Positions 36,062-46,434 of a stretch of DNA of 64,000 bases are shown piece after piece. The notes below the pieces were generated by a model that saw nothing but the letters and a program-made list of their open reading frames with translations, made no database searches and was not told the DNA's origin. Position numbers and translations under genes: made by a program. Source of the stretch: Nocardia sp. NBC_00403 (lineage in GTDB: Bacteria; Actinomycetota; Actinomycetes; Mycobacteriales; Mycobacteriaceae); assembly GCF_036046055.1 (NCBI RefSeq), contig NZ_CP107939.1, forward strand, positions 4,774,001-4,838,000. Direction: 5' to 3'. Every line of letters starts with the position of its first letter. The stretch's first letter is position 1.

Positions 36062-36460
36062 GTGACCCAGACCCCCGAGGATCTGCGCTACACCGAAGAG
36101 CACGAGTGGGTGCAACGGATCAGCCCGACACGGGTTCGGGTGGGCATCACCGATTACGCCCAGTCTCAACTCGGTGACGTCGTGTTCGTGCAGCTGCCGG
36201 AGGCAGATCGGGATGCGGCCGCGGGCGAGAGCATCGCCGAGGTCGAGTCGACCAAGAGCGTGTCCGATATCTACGCTCCGTTGGCCGCGAAAGTTGTTGC
36301 GGTGAACGAGGATCTGGTGCAGAAGCCGGAGACGCTGAACACCGATCCGTTCGGCGAAGGGTGGCTGTTCGAGCTCGAACTGGCCGACCCGGCAACCCTG
36401 GATGCTGCACTTGGCGAGCTGCTGGATGCCGCAGGTTATCAAGGAGTTATCGGGGGCTGA
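36062..36460 (+). CDS. gcvH: Glycine cleavage system H protein
   Basis: 132 residues from GTG 36062, preceded by AAAGGACGG; the open frame to 36029 is not needed. YTEEHEWVQRISPTRVRVGI and VEVESTKS-type lipoylation loop: AEVESTKSVSDIYAPLAAKV with the lipoyl Lys at 65. C-terminal DPFGEGWLFELELAD and LLDAAGYQGVIGG are typical. Carries the aminomethyl group between GcvP, GcvT and the lipoamide dehydrogenase. The gcvP gene lies 3.4 kb downstream on the same strand and GcvT is not in this window. Confidence 0.96.
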   Translation: MTQTPEDLRYTEEHEWVQRISPTRVRVGITDYAQSQLGDVVFVQLPEADRDAAAGESIAEVESTKSVSDIYAPLAAKVVAVNEDLVQKPETLNTDPFGEGWLFELELADPATLDAALGELLDAAGYQGVIGG

Positions 36461-36629
36461 ATCAGCCTTCCCGGTTCTACCTGCACGGGTACGCCCTGGC
36501 AGGGTACGGTCAATGCCAACAGATGTGCCGGTGAGCTGATCCGGTGTTCTAGCGTCAACGATCCCAGGTCGTGGCGGTGAAGGCAGCACCTGCTTGCACG
36601 GATAATCAGGTTCGAGGAGGAGAGAAACG

Positions 36630-37115
36630 GTGAGCGAGAACAAAGACCCGGGTTACGGGGAGACCGCGGCCGAGACGACGTCGGTCTTCCGCGCGGATTT
36701 CCTGAACGAGGTCGACGCGTCGCGCTCCGGGGAGCCGACCGGTGAGCAGCCGGTCCAAGGGGTCGAGGGTCTGCCGGTTGGTGCGGCTCTCCTGGTCGTC
36801 AAGCGCGGACCGAATGCCGGCTCGCGGTTCCTGCTGGATCAGCCGACCACGTCGGCGGGTCGCCATCCCGACAGTGACATCTTTCTCGACGACGTCACCG
36901 TCAGCCGTCGGCACGCCGAGTTCCGGCAGGACGACGATTCCTTCCAGGTGGTCGACGTGGGCAGCCTCAACGGCACCTACGTCAATCGGGAGCCGGTGGA
37001 CTCCTCGGAGCTGCAGAACGGTGACGAGGTGCAGATCGGAAAGTTCCGTCTCGTCTTCCTCACCGGCCCGCGCGCCCAGGTGAACGAGTCGTCTGCGGGT
37101 GCTGGCAGTCTATGA
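36630..37115 (+). CDS. garA: GarA, FHA-domain regulator of glutamate/TCA metabolism
   Basis: 161 residues, GTG 36630 with AGGAGGAGA upstream. Residues 15-18 read ETTS, the double-Thr motif phosphorylated by PknB/PknG in GarA/OdhI. FHA domain about 62-135: TSAGRHPDSDIFLDDVTVSR then RHAEFRQDDD and GSLNGTYVN. In relatives, unphosphorylated GarA inhibits 2-oxoglutarate decarboxylase and glutamate dehydrogenase and activates glutamate synthase; phosphorylation makes the FHA domain bind its own tail and shuts it off. The gene order gcvH-garA-merR matches Rv1826-Rv1828. Confidence 0.95.
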   Translation: MSENKDPGYGETAAETTSVFRADFLNEVDASRSGEPTGEQPVQGVEGLPVGAALLVVKRGPNAGSRFLLDQPTTSAGRHPDSDIFLDDVTVSRRHAEFRQDDDSFQVVDVGSLNGTYVNREPVDSSELQNGDEVQIGKFRLVFLTGPRAQVNESSAGAGSL

Positions 37116-37187
37116 CGCATACGGCACGGGTCCTCGTGACGGCCGTGTTGGCAGGGAAGAACGCGGCTTCATGAAAGACTCGATGCT

Positions 37188-38000
37188 ATGACGGGCGCGG
37201 CGCAGTGGGCGCGCGGAGGCATGTCGATCGGCTCCGTGCTGGACCTGCTGCGGCCGGACTTCCCGGACATCACCATCTCGAAGATCCGTTTCCTCGAGGC
37301 CGAGGGTCTGATCCGGCCGGAGCGCACTCCGTCTGGATACCGCAGATTCTCGATTGCCGACTGTGAACGGCTCAGGTTCGTACTGACCGCGCAACGCGAC
37401 CAGTACCTGCCGTTGAAGGTGATCAAGGAGCAGCTCGAAGCGATCGACAGCGGTGCGGCGACGCTCGGTGTGCGGGAAGCCCGCGCCCGGGCGCACGCCG
37501 TCCGTGACAACGAGCTCGCCACACCGTCCGAGAATGGTCGGGCCGCGCGCGGCGCGACTGTCAGCGCGCCGCGCAGGCTGGGTGTCGTGCCCGGTGAGGT
37601 CTCGCCGGACGAGCTGCGATTCGATCACGAAATCCGGCTCACCCGTGCCGATCTGCTGACGCAGGCCAACATCGACGAGAAGTTCTTGAACGACCTGATT
37701 CGGGCGAATCTGATCACCCCCGGCGCCGCGGGCTTCTTCGACGCCGAGGCGGTGACGCTCGCACGGACCGCCAAGGCGATGGCGGAATTCGGTCTGGAGG
37801 CGCGGCACTTGCGCGCCTTCAAGCTCGCCGCGGACCGGGAAGCGGCGCTGGTTGCCCAGATCGCCGCCCCGATCGCCAAGAGTCGCGACGCGGGCGCCCG
37901 CGCCCGCGCAGAGGAGACCGTGCGCGAGCTTGCCGCGCTGTCGCTGACCCTGCACACCTGCCTGGTGAAAGCGTCGGTGCGGAACTCGCTCGGCGGCTGA
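37188..38000 (+). CDS. ftsR: MerR-family regulator, FtsR type
   Basis: 270 residues. MSIGSVLDLLRPDFPDITIS, then KIRFLEAEGLIRPERTPSGY and RRFSIADCERLRFVLTAQRD (about 12-72) form the winged MerR HTH. The coiled effector side lacks the metal-binding Cys residues of classical MerR proteins. A second region (about 140-200, LRFDHEIRLTRADLLTQANI, FLNDLIRANLITP) resembles a repeated HTH-like segment. The Corynebacterium orthologue FtsR activates ftsZ; Rv1828 is the M. tuberculosis equivalent. Confidence 0.9.
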   Translation: MTGAAQWARGGMSIGSVLDLLRPDFPDITISKIRFLEAEGLIRPERTPSGYRRFSIADCERLRFVLTAQRDQYLPLKVIKEQLEAIDSGAATLGVREARARAHAVRDNELATPSENGRAARGATVSAPRRLGVVPGEVSPDELRFDHEIRLTRADLLTQANIDEKFLNDLIRANLITPGAAGFFDAEAVTLARTAKAMAEFGLEARHLRAFKLAADREAALVAQIAAPIAKSRDAGARARAEETVRELAALSLTLHTCLVKASVRNSLGG

Positions 38001-38103
38001 GTCTTCGGTGCGTCGTCGCTTGTCACGGCCGTAGCGGGTTCCACTCCGACAACACGGAGATTTCGGCTGTGCACACGGATCGCTCGACCCCTTCCCGTTC
38101 GCT

Positions 38104-38109
38104 TAGACT
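38104..38109 (+). promoter_or_regulatory. Possible -10 box upstream of the bfn region
   Basis: TAGACT in the 175-bp gap between ftsR and the bfn leader ORF. TANNNT match with no clear -35; it would start transcription around 38116. Confidence 0.35.
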
Positions 38110-38175
38110 CGGTGGTACGGCGAGCTCTGCGGTAGTCATGCCGGGTGGCCGGCGGAGGTATTGGGAGGCAGTGCG

Positions 38176-38256
38176 ATGAGTGAGCGCAGCGAGCGAATCA
38201 TGTCACAGGGTGCTTCGCGCATGCCGGAGCTGAGCGTTAGCGAGGCGCAGGCATGA
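38176..38256 (+). CDS. Coupled 26-codon leader ORF carried by an inserted repeat
   Basis: ATG 38176 has GGGAGG 7 nt upstream and opens a frame beginning MSERSERIMSQGASRMPELS and ending in TGA within the ATGA that starts bfn at 38253. Because that ribosome site suits this ORF better than bfn, bfn is probably translated by re-initiation. The peptide itself is low-complexity and likely incidental. See the repeat entry for its origin. Confidence 0.55.
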   Translation: MSERSERIMSQGASRMPELSVSEAQA

Positions 38257-38260
38257 GTGA
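38176..38260 (+). repeat. MSERSE-type repeat, copy 2: 77-bp insertion with 8-bp direct repeat
   Basis: ATGAGTGA occurs at 38176-38183 and again at 38253-38260. The intervening unit is 77 bp long and opens with GTGAGCGCAGCGAGCGAATC-like sequence shared with 8141-8164 and 45609-45626. The layout fits insertion of a short element into the original bfn start codon with duplication of 8 bp, preserving the ribosome site in front and an ATG behind. Confidence 0.55.
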
Positions 38261-38726
38261 AATGCGCGTGATCGGCATTCGTGTCGAGCAGCCACAGAAC
38301 CAGCCCGTGCTGTTGCTCCGTGAGGCGTCCGGCGATCGGTATCTACCGATCTGGATCGGACAGGCCGAGGCGACTGCGATCGTGCTCGAACAGGAGGGGG
38401 TGACCCCGATTCGTCCATTGACCCACGATCTGATCAAGATCCTGATCACCGACCTCGGGCACACCCTGAAGGAAGTGCGGATCGTGGATCTGCAAGAGGG
38501 CACTTTCTACGCGGATCTGGTCTTCGAGAACGATCTACGGGTTTCGGCGCGGCCGTCGGATTCGGTAGCGATCGCGTTGCGGGTCGGTTGCCCGATCTAT
38601 GCCGAGGAACCGGTCCTCGAGGAAGCCGGATTGGTCATGCCGGACGAGCGCGAGGACGAGGTCGAGAAGTTCAAGGAGTTCCTCGAGTCGGTTTCGCCCG
38701 ATGACTTCAAAGCCACTGACAGCTGA
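38253..38726 (+). CDS. Bifunctional nuclease (BFN/DUF151) family protein
   Basis: 157 residues. MSEMRVIGIRVEQPQNQPVL, RYLPIWIGQAEATAIVLEQE, RPLTHDLIKILITDLGHTLK and ARPSDSVAIALRVGCPIYAE are the four conserved blocks of the family. Plant BFN relatives have RNase and DNase activity; the bacterial function is unproven. Orthologue of Rv1829 by position and sequence type. Acidic C-terminal tail (about 130-157). Its ATG overlaps the stop of the leader ORF. Confidence 0.9.
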   Translation: MSEMRVIGIRVEQPQNQPVLLLREASGDRYLPIWIGQAEATAIVLEQEGVTPIRPLTHDLIKILITDLGHTLKEVRIVDLQEGTFYADLVFENDLRVSARPSDSVAIALRVGCPIYAEEPVLEEAGLVMPDEREDEVEKFKEFLESVSPDDFKATDS

Positions 38727-38929
38727 GGGATTTCGAACTTTCTTCTAGACCTCAACTACAGGTCGAGACTCTTACCGCGCGTCGCGTTTGGTCGGACGAT
38801 GCCGCTCCCGGGACAATCAGAGGGAGTAACCTCGATAGTTGGGCCACGTCCGTTATGACTGGGTGTATGTGGTCAACGGAGCCGGGACATTGATGAGGCC
38901 AAGGCATCGGCGAAGCAAGGGAGTGGTCA

Positions 38930-39493
38930 GTGGCAGAGCAATCGCAGGGAGTGGTACAGCCAGGCCTGTTCCCGGACGATTCGGTACCTGACGATCTTGT
39001 CGGCTACCGCGTTCCCAGCGCATGCCAGGTAGCCGGGATCACCTATCGGCAGCTCGATTACTGGGCGCGCACCGGTCTGGTCGTGCCGTCCATCCGGAGC
39101 GCCGCGGGTTCGGGCAGTCAGCGGCTGTACTCGTTCAAGGACATTCTGGTCCTGAAGATCGTGAAGCGACTATTGGACGCGGGGATCTCGCTGCAGAACA
39201 TCCGCATCGCGGTCGATCACTTACGCAGTCGCGGCGTGCAGGACTTGGCGGGCATCACACTGTTCTCCGACGGCACCTCGGTGTACGAATGCACCTCGGC
39301 CGAGGAGGTAGTTGATTTACTGCAGGGTGGGCAGGGCGTTTTCGGCATCGCGGTGAGCGGTGCAATGCGCGAGTTGACCGGCGCAATCGCCAACTTCCCA
39401 GCCGAGCGGGCCGTCAGCGGCAGCGCGAGCGAGCGCCCCGAGGACGAACTGTCGTTCCGGCGCAAGGCGCGGATGAACCAGAAGACCGGCTAG
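38930..39493 (+). CDS. MerR-family regulator (Rv1830-like)
   Basis: 187 residues, GTG 38930 with GGGAG upstream. VPSACQVAGITYRQLDYWAR then TGLVVPSIRSAAGSGSQRLY and SFKDILVLKIVKRLLDAGIS (about 27-86) form the HTH and wing. The C-terminus is short, without metal-ligand cysteines. Half-sites CAACTA..TCGAG and its inverted form lie at 38753-38767 and 38831-38841 in the 203-bp upstream gap and may be autoregulatory. Confidence 0.9.
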   Translation: MAEQSQGVVQPGLFPDDSVPDDLVGYRVPSACQVAGITYRQLDYWARTGLVVPSIRSAAGSGSQRLYSFKDILVLKIVKRLLDAGISLQNIRIAVDHLRSRGVQDLAGITLFSDGTSVYECTSAEEVVDLLQGGQGVFGIAVSGAMRELTGAIANFPAERAVSGSASERPEDELSFRRKARMNQKTG

Positions 39494-39606
39494 AGATTCT
39501 GTGGGAGTGCCCGTCGCCTGCGGCGGGCACTTTGCTTTCTGCGGAAAGTGACGAGGGCGACACCGCCATCCGGGGTCCGGTGGCGCGGTTCGTTGTGCGC
39601 GCGGCA

Positions 39607-39612
39607 TAAACT
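39607..39612 (+). promoter_or_regulatory. -10 box for the gcvP riboswitch transcript
   Basis: TAAACT just before the first riboswitch helix; transcription would start near 39619. No good -35 is seen. Confidence 0.45.
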
Positions 39613-39619
39613 AGCGGTG

Positions 39620-39840
39620 CGTCGCCGCCGTGCGGGAGAGTCCCGGTCTTCAGAAGAGTCCGGGCGCCGAAGGAGCAGCACCTCCCCGTCAACCTCTCAG
39701 GCAACAGGGACCGTACGGGCTTCGACGCCTCTGGAAAGTGGTGACCGCTGCAGACAGCGCACGGTCGCCCGCCCATGGGGAAAGGGGTCGCACCCCGAAT
39801 CTCTCAGGCTCCACGACAGAGGGGGAGGGCTGGTATCCGT
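39620..39840 (+). ncRNA. Tandem glycine riboswitch
   Basis: Two glycine aptamers in series. Aptamer 1: GGGAGAG at 39634-39640, GCGCCGAAGGAGCA at 39665-39678, CTCTCAGGCAACAGGGACCG from 39694, and closing CTCTGG at 39729-39734. Aptamer 2: the stretch before GGGGAAAGGGGTCGCACCCC (39777-39796), CTCTCAGG at 39801-39808 and ACGACAGAGGGGGAG from 39813. These are the conserved cores of the family. A 7-bp hairpin GTCGACC/GGTCGAC (39839-39857) follows, and CCC/GGG pairing near 39860-39873 could hide the ribosome site, so control of gcvP translation is plausible. Glycine normally switches such elements on. Confidence 0.93.
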
Positions 39841-39882
39841 CGACCGCGTTGGTCGACCCGCCCGACCTTGGGAGCTGCTGCC

Positions 39883-42690
<2,808 letters not shown>

Positions 42691-42694
42691 CCAC

Positions 42695-42742
42695 CGCCAT
42701 ACCGGCCCGCATCCTCTCCTCGGAGGTCGGGCCGGTATGGCG
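42695..42742 (+). terminator. gcvP terminator hairpin
   Basis: 15-bp perfect stem, CGCCATACCGGCCCG (42695-42709) with complement at 42728-42742, loop 18 nt, starting 4 bp after the gcvP stop. No T-tract. Confidence 0.8.
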
Positions 42743-42921
42743 TCAGCATCTGTTCGTTTGTTGTGCCGCAACGGGTTCGGCTGCTGCCGGGAACCGGGCG
42801 AGCGTCCTCGCTCCGAGGACAACTGCGGCAGCTGAGCGCGCTGTGGCGCGGATCGTGCCGCGCGGATGCCCGAACCGATCGTCGGCGGTCTGGGCGCTCA
42901 GCGATGAGGGGCGAGCTGGAT

Positions 42922-44598
42922 TCAGGGGGTGGTCAGCGCGCGCACCGTGGCGGTGCCGAAGCTGATGTCGTCGGAGCTGGCCAGGCGGGTGTAGGTACCG
43001 CCGGTGCGCTGGGCGGCGGTTTGCAGGGTTTCGGTGCCGTTGCCGCCGATGACGATGACGTCGATGCGGACCGGGCGGGATTTATCCATGGCATTGCCGA
43101 GGTCTGCGATCAGTTTGGTGCCGGTGATCGTCGAGTCGTCGTCGGGGCCGTCGGTGATCAGGAGGACCGAATTGGTCCGGCCCGCGGTGTAGCCCTGGAC
43201 CGCCGCGCGATAGGCGGCCAGTAGCGACGGGTACGCCTGGTCGGTGCGGGATTCGGTGGGGCTCAGGGTATTCAGCGCCGTGGTGAGAGCGGTTCGCTGG
43301 TCGACGGTGAGTGGTGCGGTGACCGCCTCGACCCTGTACGGAGCGGCGCCGTCGAGATTTTTGCCGAAGGTCCAGACACCGAGGCCGAAGTCCGGCGGCA
43401 TGACATTCATCGTCGAGGTGAGTGCGCCGAGGACATTCGTGAGTCGGGTGGTCGAGCCGTCGGTGGTGCCCATCGAGGCGGAGACATCGAGCAGCACCGT
43501 CGACTGCACGCCGAGAACCGGGTTGGCGAGGGTGGCGCGCACCTTGTCCAGCGCGCCACGGGATGGCACGGCGGTCGCGGTGGCCGGTGCGGCAGCGAAG
43601 CCTGCGGCGGCGAAGGTCTGTGCCTGCTGTGGGGTGCGCAGGTAGTCGGCGAATATCCCTGCGATCAGGTTCTGGGTCTTGTCCACCCAGGGTCCCGACA
43701 TCAATGCGGCCGGGTGGTCGGCCACCGGCGCAGCACCGGCGGGGCTGAACGTTGCGAGTCCGCCCTGCGCCCTGACCTGCTGCGCGGTGGTGGCCACCAC
43801 ATGAACGGGCGCGTCTGCCGGTTGGGGCGCGCCCGCGACGGCGGCCAGTGCCATCGTAGTGTCCTGAGCCTCGGGTGCTTTGGCGGCGAGCAGGGAGATC
43901 GCGGACACCACCTGGCCGGACTGCGCTGCCTGATCGGAGAGTGGATCGGTGCCGGACACGGTCGAGCCGACCGCGGCGGCCGCGGCCAGCGTCGCGTCGC
44001 CCGGCGGCAGCGCCATGCGCAGTCCGGCCCAGTCGGGCAGGCCGAGCTCGGCAAGCGAACCCTGTTGCAGGCGTGGCAGATCTGACCAGGTGACCTTGGC
44101 TTCGTCGAGCGCCCGGCCCAGGTCTTCCGGGACGGCGAGCACGATCGGGCTGACCGCGACCGGCGCCGGATTGCCCTCGATCAGACCTGGTGTCCGCATG
44201 GATTCGATGGAGCGCAGCGAGTCGGCGATCCACAGCGCGGGCTGGGGTCCGAGCTGCTGGTTCCACGGCGCGTTCGCGGTGAAGGCCGCCACCATTGCCG
44301 CGGACGGTTGGGCGGTCACCTCGACCTTCGCACAGTGATCACGGATGCGCGGATTGGTCGCGTTGTAGCCGTCGGCGATCGTGCGCACCGAGGGCGCAAT
44401 GTCCGAGTCGGCTGTGACGTACAGCGTTGCGGGCCCTTCCACGCACTCCGCTGCGGCGGCGCTGTCCCGATCGGCGGCCCTGTTGCTCAGCTTGTTCCAG
44501 GCGAACACGCCCGCGACTAGCAGCACGACGGCCGCCACTGCGATAACCGGACCTTTGCTGACCCCCCGTGATCGGGTTCCGCTGCGATGAGTGCCCAC
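42922..44598 (-). CDS. Membrane-anchored substrate-binding-like plus VWA-domain protein
   Basis: 558 residues from GTG 44598. That start is supported by TACACT at 44606-44611, 7 nt upstream with no ribosome site, i.e. a leaderless mRNA. One N-terminal helix (GPVIAVAAVVLLVAGVFAW) anchors an extracellular protein. Residues ~60-330 resemble a periplasmic substrate-binding fold (ATLYVTADSDIAPSVRTIAD, PIVLAVPEDLGRALDEAK). Residues ~365-555 form a VWA domain: VLLDVSASMG is the MIDAS motif, with NSVLLITDGPDDDS. Function unknown; the combination suggests an extracellular ligand sensor or assembly factor. A second VWA protein is at 22883. Confidence 0.8.
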   Translation of the reverse strand: MGTHRSGTRSRGVSKGPVIAVAAVVLLVAGVFAWNKLSNRAADRDSAAAAECVEGPATLYVTADSDIAPSVRTIADGYNATNPRIRDHCAKVEVTAQPSAAMVAAFTANAPWNQQLGPQPALWIADSLRSIESMRTPGLIEGNPAPVAVSPIVLAVPEDLGRALDEAKVTWSDLPRLQQGSLAELGLPDWAGLRMALPPGDATLAAAAAVGSTVSGTDPLSDQAAQSGQVVSAISLLAAKAPEAQDTTMALAAVAGAPQPADAPVHVVATTAQQVRAQGGLATFSPAGAAPVADHPAALMSGPWVDKTQNLIAGIFADYLRTPQQAQTFAAAGFAAAPATATAVPSRGALDKVRATLANPVLGVQSTVLLDVSASMGTTDGSTTRLTNVLGALTSTMNVMPPDFGLGVWTFGKNLDGAAPYRVEAVTAPLTVDQRTALTTALNTLSPTESRTDQAYPSLLAAYRAAVQGYTAGRTNSVLLITDGPDDDSTITGTKLIADLGNAMDKSRPVRIDVIVIGGNGTETLQTAAQRTGGTYTRLASSDDISFGTATVRALTTP

Positions 44599-44605
44599 GA
44601 GATCA

Positions 44606-44611
44606 AGTGTA
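44606..44611 (-). promoter_or_regulatory. -10 box of a leaderless promoter
   Basis: TACACT on the minus strand, 7 nt before GTG 44598. Confidence 0.5.
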
Positions 44612-44680
44612 TGTTCACGTGAGATTTGCCGAGCGGGTGTGGCATCGATCGAGACGTCCGACACCAAACCGCCCGTCAAA

Positions 44681-44719
44681 CCGGTGTAAGCCGGGAGTTC
44701 GGGTCCCGGCTTACACCGG
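44681..44719 (-). terminator. whiB terminator hairpin
   Basis: Perfect 15-bp stem CCGGTGTAAGCCGGG (44681-44695) with complement at 44705-44719 and a 9-nt loop, 24 bp after the whiB stop. Confidence 0.75.
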
Positions 44720-44742
44720 CTGGTTACGGCACCGGCATTCGG

Positions 44743-45018
44743 TTACTCGCGGATCATCCGACCACGGTCGAATTCATGGCCGCCCCAGACACCGGATTGA
44801 TCGGTGCGAGCGGCGAATTCACCGCAGGCCACCCGGATCGGGCAGCCTGCGCAGACCTCGCGGGCATAGTCGAAATCCTGCGACGGATACGGGAACCACG
44901 CTTCGTGATTCGGGTCACCGCGGCACGCCGCTCGGTGCCAGTCCTGGCTGTCCGAGAGCGGGAGCAGATCGGTCAGTGTCGATTCGGCGGGTGCGGTTGT
45001 CTCCAGTCGGACGTTCAT
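44743..45018 (-). CDS. whiB: WhiB-family iron-sulfur regulator
   Basis: 91 residues. Four cluster Cys: C32 in AACRGD, then C56, C59 and C65 in CAGCPIRVAC; GVWGG motif (77-81) followed by the basic EFDRGRMIRE tail. Such proteins bind a 4Fe-4S cluster and often act with the primary sigma factor in redox or developmental control. AGAAAGGAGA lies upstream of ATG 45018. It starts 18 bp after the HNH gene stop, so the two are likely co-transcribed. Confidence 0.93.
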   Translation of the reverse strand: MNVRLETTAPAESTLTDLLPLSDSQDWHRAACRGDPNHEAWFPYPSQDFDYAREVCAGCPIRVACGEFAARTDQSGVWGGHEFDRGRMIRE

Positions 45019-45036
45019 GGCGATCCTTCTCCTTTC

Positions 45037-45603
45037 TCACGCGGCTCGAGTGCCTGCCAGTTGCTTCCAGATCTGCCGCTGCCGCTTTTCCAGATGATGC
45101 GGCGCCTTCGGCTCCCACAGCAGCCGCATGCCCGCCTCCTCGGGGGTGCGGTCGGCCTTGATCGTGTTGCACGGCGCGCAGCAGGCGATCAGGTTGCTCC
45201 ACGTATTCGGTCCGCCGCGGCTGCGCGGGCGGACGTGGTCGACGGTGCTGGCCCACGCGGCGCAGTAGCCGCACCGGTGGCTGTCGCGGCGCAGCACCCC
45301 GGCCAGCGTCGCGTGGCTCTCGTCCTGCACTCGGACCACATGCTCGAAGTACACGTAGCGCAGCAGCCGGATAGTTTCCGGCAGTGCGATCTCGAGGTGC
45401 CTGGACCGGATCGGGAAGTGCGGCTCCCGGTCGGCGACGGACTCGGCGACCCCGCTCATGAGCAGCACGACGGCCCGCTCGGCAGTGATCTCGTCGAGCG
45501 CCTCGTAGCTGGCGTTGAGTACCAGCACACGGGTGCGTATCCAATTGTCGACAGTCAACACCACCGGATCGGTGGCACGGTGGAACGTCATGGGAATCAC
45601 CAT
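45037..45603 (-). CDS. HNH endonuclease family protein
   Basis: 188 residues from ATG 45603 (or MTFHRATDP at 45591); the frame is open to 45795 but that part encodes low-complexity sequence that includes the ribosome site of a separate leader ORF. N-terminal VLVLNASYEALDEITAERAV matches the actinobacterial HNH group. The nuclease core is HRCGYCAAWASTVDHVRPRS then RGGPNTWSNLIACCAPCNTI, with two CxxC zinc pairs and the D-H catalytic residues. Stand-alone HNH proteins can be repair, homing or restriction-associated nucleases; here the partner is WhiB, not a restriction gene. Confidence 0.88.
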   Translation of the reverse strand: MVIPMTFHRATDPVVLTVDNWIRTRVLVLNASYEALDEITAERAVVLLMSGVAESVADREPHFPIRSRHLEIALPETIRLLRYVYFEHVVRVQDESHATLAGVLRRDSHRCGYCAAWASTVDHVRPRSRGGPNTWSNLIACCAPCNTIKADRTPEEAGMRLLWEPKAPHHLEKRQRQIWKQLAGTRAA

Positions 45604-45608
45604 GTTTC

Positions 45609-45626
45609 GAGTGAGAGCGAGCGAAT
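45609..45626 (+). repeat. MSERSE-type repeat, shortened copy 3
   Basis: GAGTGAGAGCGAGCGAAT equals copy 2 (GAGTGAGCGCAGCGAGCGAAT) with CGC removed. It is antisense to, and just upstream of, the HNH start. Confidence 0.4.
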
Positions 45627-45647
45627 TCGAAGGAGAGTGGCGGGCGG

Positions 45648-45716
45648 TCAGACGCCGGCCGGGAGGCGGCCGAGATCCGATCCACTGCTGGTCGCGCGCT
45701 GGCGCATATTGATCAA
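45648..45716 (-). CDS. Possible leader peptide upstream of the HNH gene
   Basis: AAAGGAGGAGGTGG on the minus strand is a near-perfect Shine-Dalgarno sequence. 5-6 nt after it a TTG (45716) opens a 22-codon frame, INMRQRATSSGSDLGRLPAG plus ends, stopping at 45648; an ATG at 45707 is inside it. It ends 45 bp before the HNH start. Such a strong ribosome site without a long gene suggests a translated leader with a regulatory role. Encoded peptide resembles nothing known to me. Confidence 0.4.
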   Translation of the reverse strand: MINMRQRATSSGSDLGRLPAGV

Positions 45717-46014
45717 AGCCACCTCCTCCTTTCTTGGTGCTCTTGATCACCTCGGAATCGGGTGATCGTCGTCGAATCACATGGTGGCACACCACACCCG
45801 CCGTTGTCGGGTCATTTTTCGCCGGCCTCGCGCGCTATCGGCGATCAGCGGTGGCGGAGTTTCCAGCCACAGGGAATACGCAAAGGCGGTCTTGCGCAAA
45901 GGCATTGACATACTGAGTCGCGTCGAGTTTCGGCTGTCGGGTCTGCCATGGGATGGCAAGGCGCATCGTTCTCGAGGTGGAGTGCTCACCGATCGAGTCG
46001 TGGGAACGAGGGAA
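45717..46014. other. Divergent intergenic region
   Basis: 298 bp between the HNH leader and the small membrane protein gene. Frames through it look non-coding. I could not assign promoters. Confidence 0.4.
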
Positions 46015-46434
46015 ATGATCGCGGTCGAAGTACTGCTGTGGGGACTCGTCGCGGGACTTGTCCACTTTGTTGCGATAGTGGTCCTGTACGGAAGTCCGTT
46101 GGTGAAACGGATTTATGCCGCCGACAGCGAGGTGAGCCCGCCCGCGCGGATCGGATCGGATCGGCCTCGCGCTATGTCCACTCGTTTGCTGGGTACGCAA
46201 ATCGAGGTGTACATCATGACGATCGGGTTTGCTTGGCTGCATCCGCTGCTCCCCGTGCACGGTCTGGCCGGAGCGATGTTGCTGGCCGGGTTGTTCGCCG
46301 CGCTGCGGGTCTATCCGCCGGTCTGGGCCCTGTGGATACAAGGCGCCTACTCCAACGGTTACCTCTTCGTCGAAGTCTTGGGCGGCGTCAGCGGTACCGT
46401 AGTCGTGATGCTCGCACTGTATTTCCTGATGTGA
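46015..46434 (+). CDS. Small four-span membrane protein, DUF1761-like
   Basis: 139 residues from ATG 46015 with GAGGGAA directly upstream; the upstream open frame to 45781 is arginine-rich and unlikely. Helices at about 4-24, 58-80, 80-98 and 115-139 (MIAVEVLLWGLVAGLVHFVA; AGAMLLAGLFAALRVYPPVW; GGVSGTVVVMLALYFLM). Size, spacing and the W-x-G-A-Y turn resemble DUF1761 proteins. No function known. Confidence 0.7.
   Translation: MIAVEVLLWGLVAGLVHFVAIVVLYGSPLVKRIYAADSEVSPPARIGSDRPRAMSTRLLGTQIEVYIMTIGFAWLHPLLPVHGLAGAMLLAGLFAALRVYPPVWALWIQGAYSNGYLFVEVLGGVSGTVVVMLALYFLM

Noticed and set aside
39775..39882. N-terminal extension of gcvP
   Set aside because: The extra codons lie inside the glycine riboswitch; GTG 39883 has a ribosome site and the family N-terminus.
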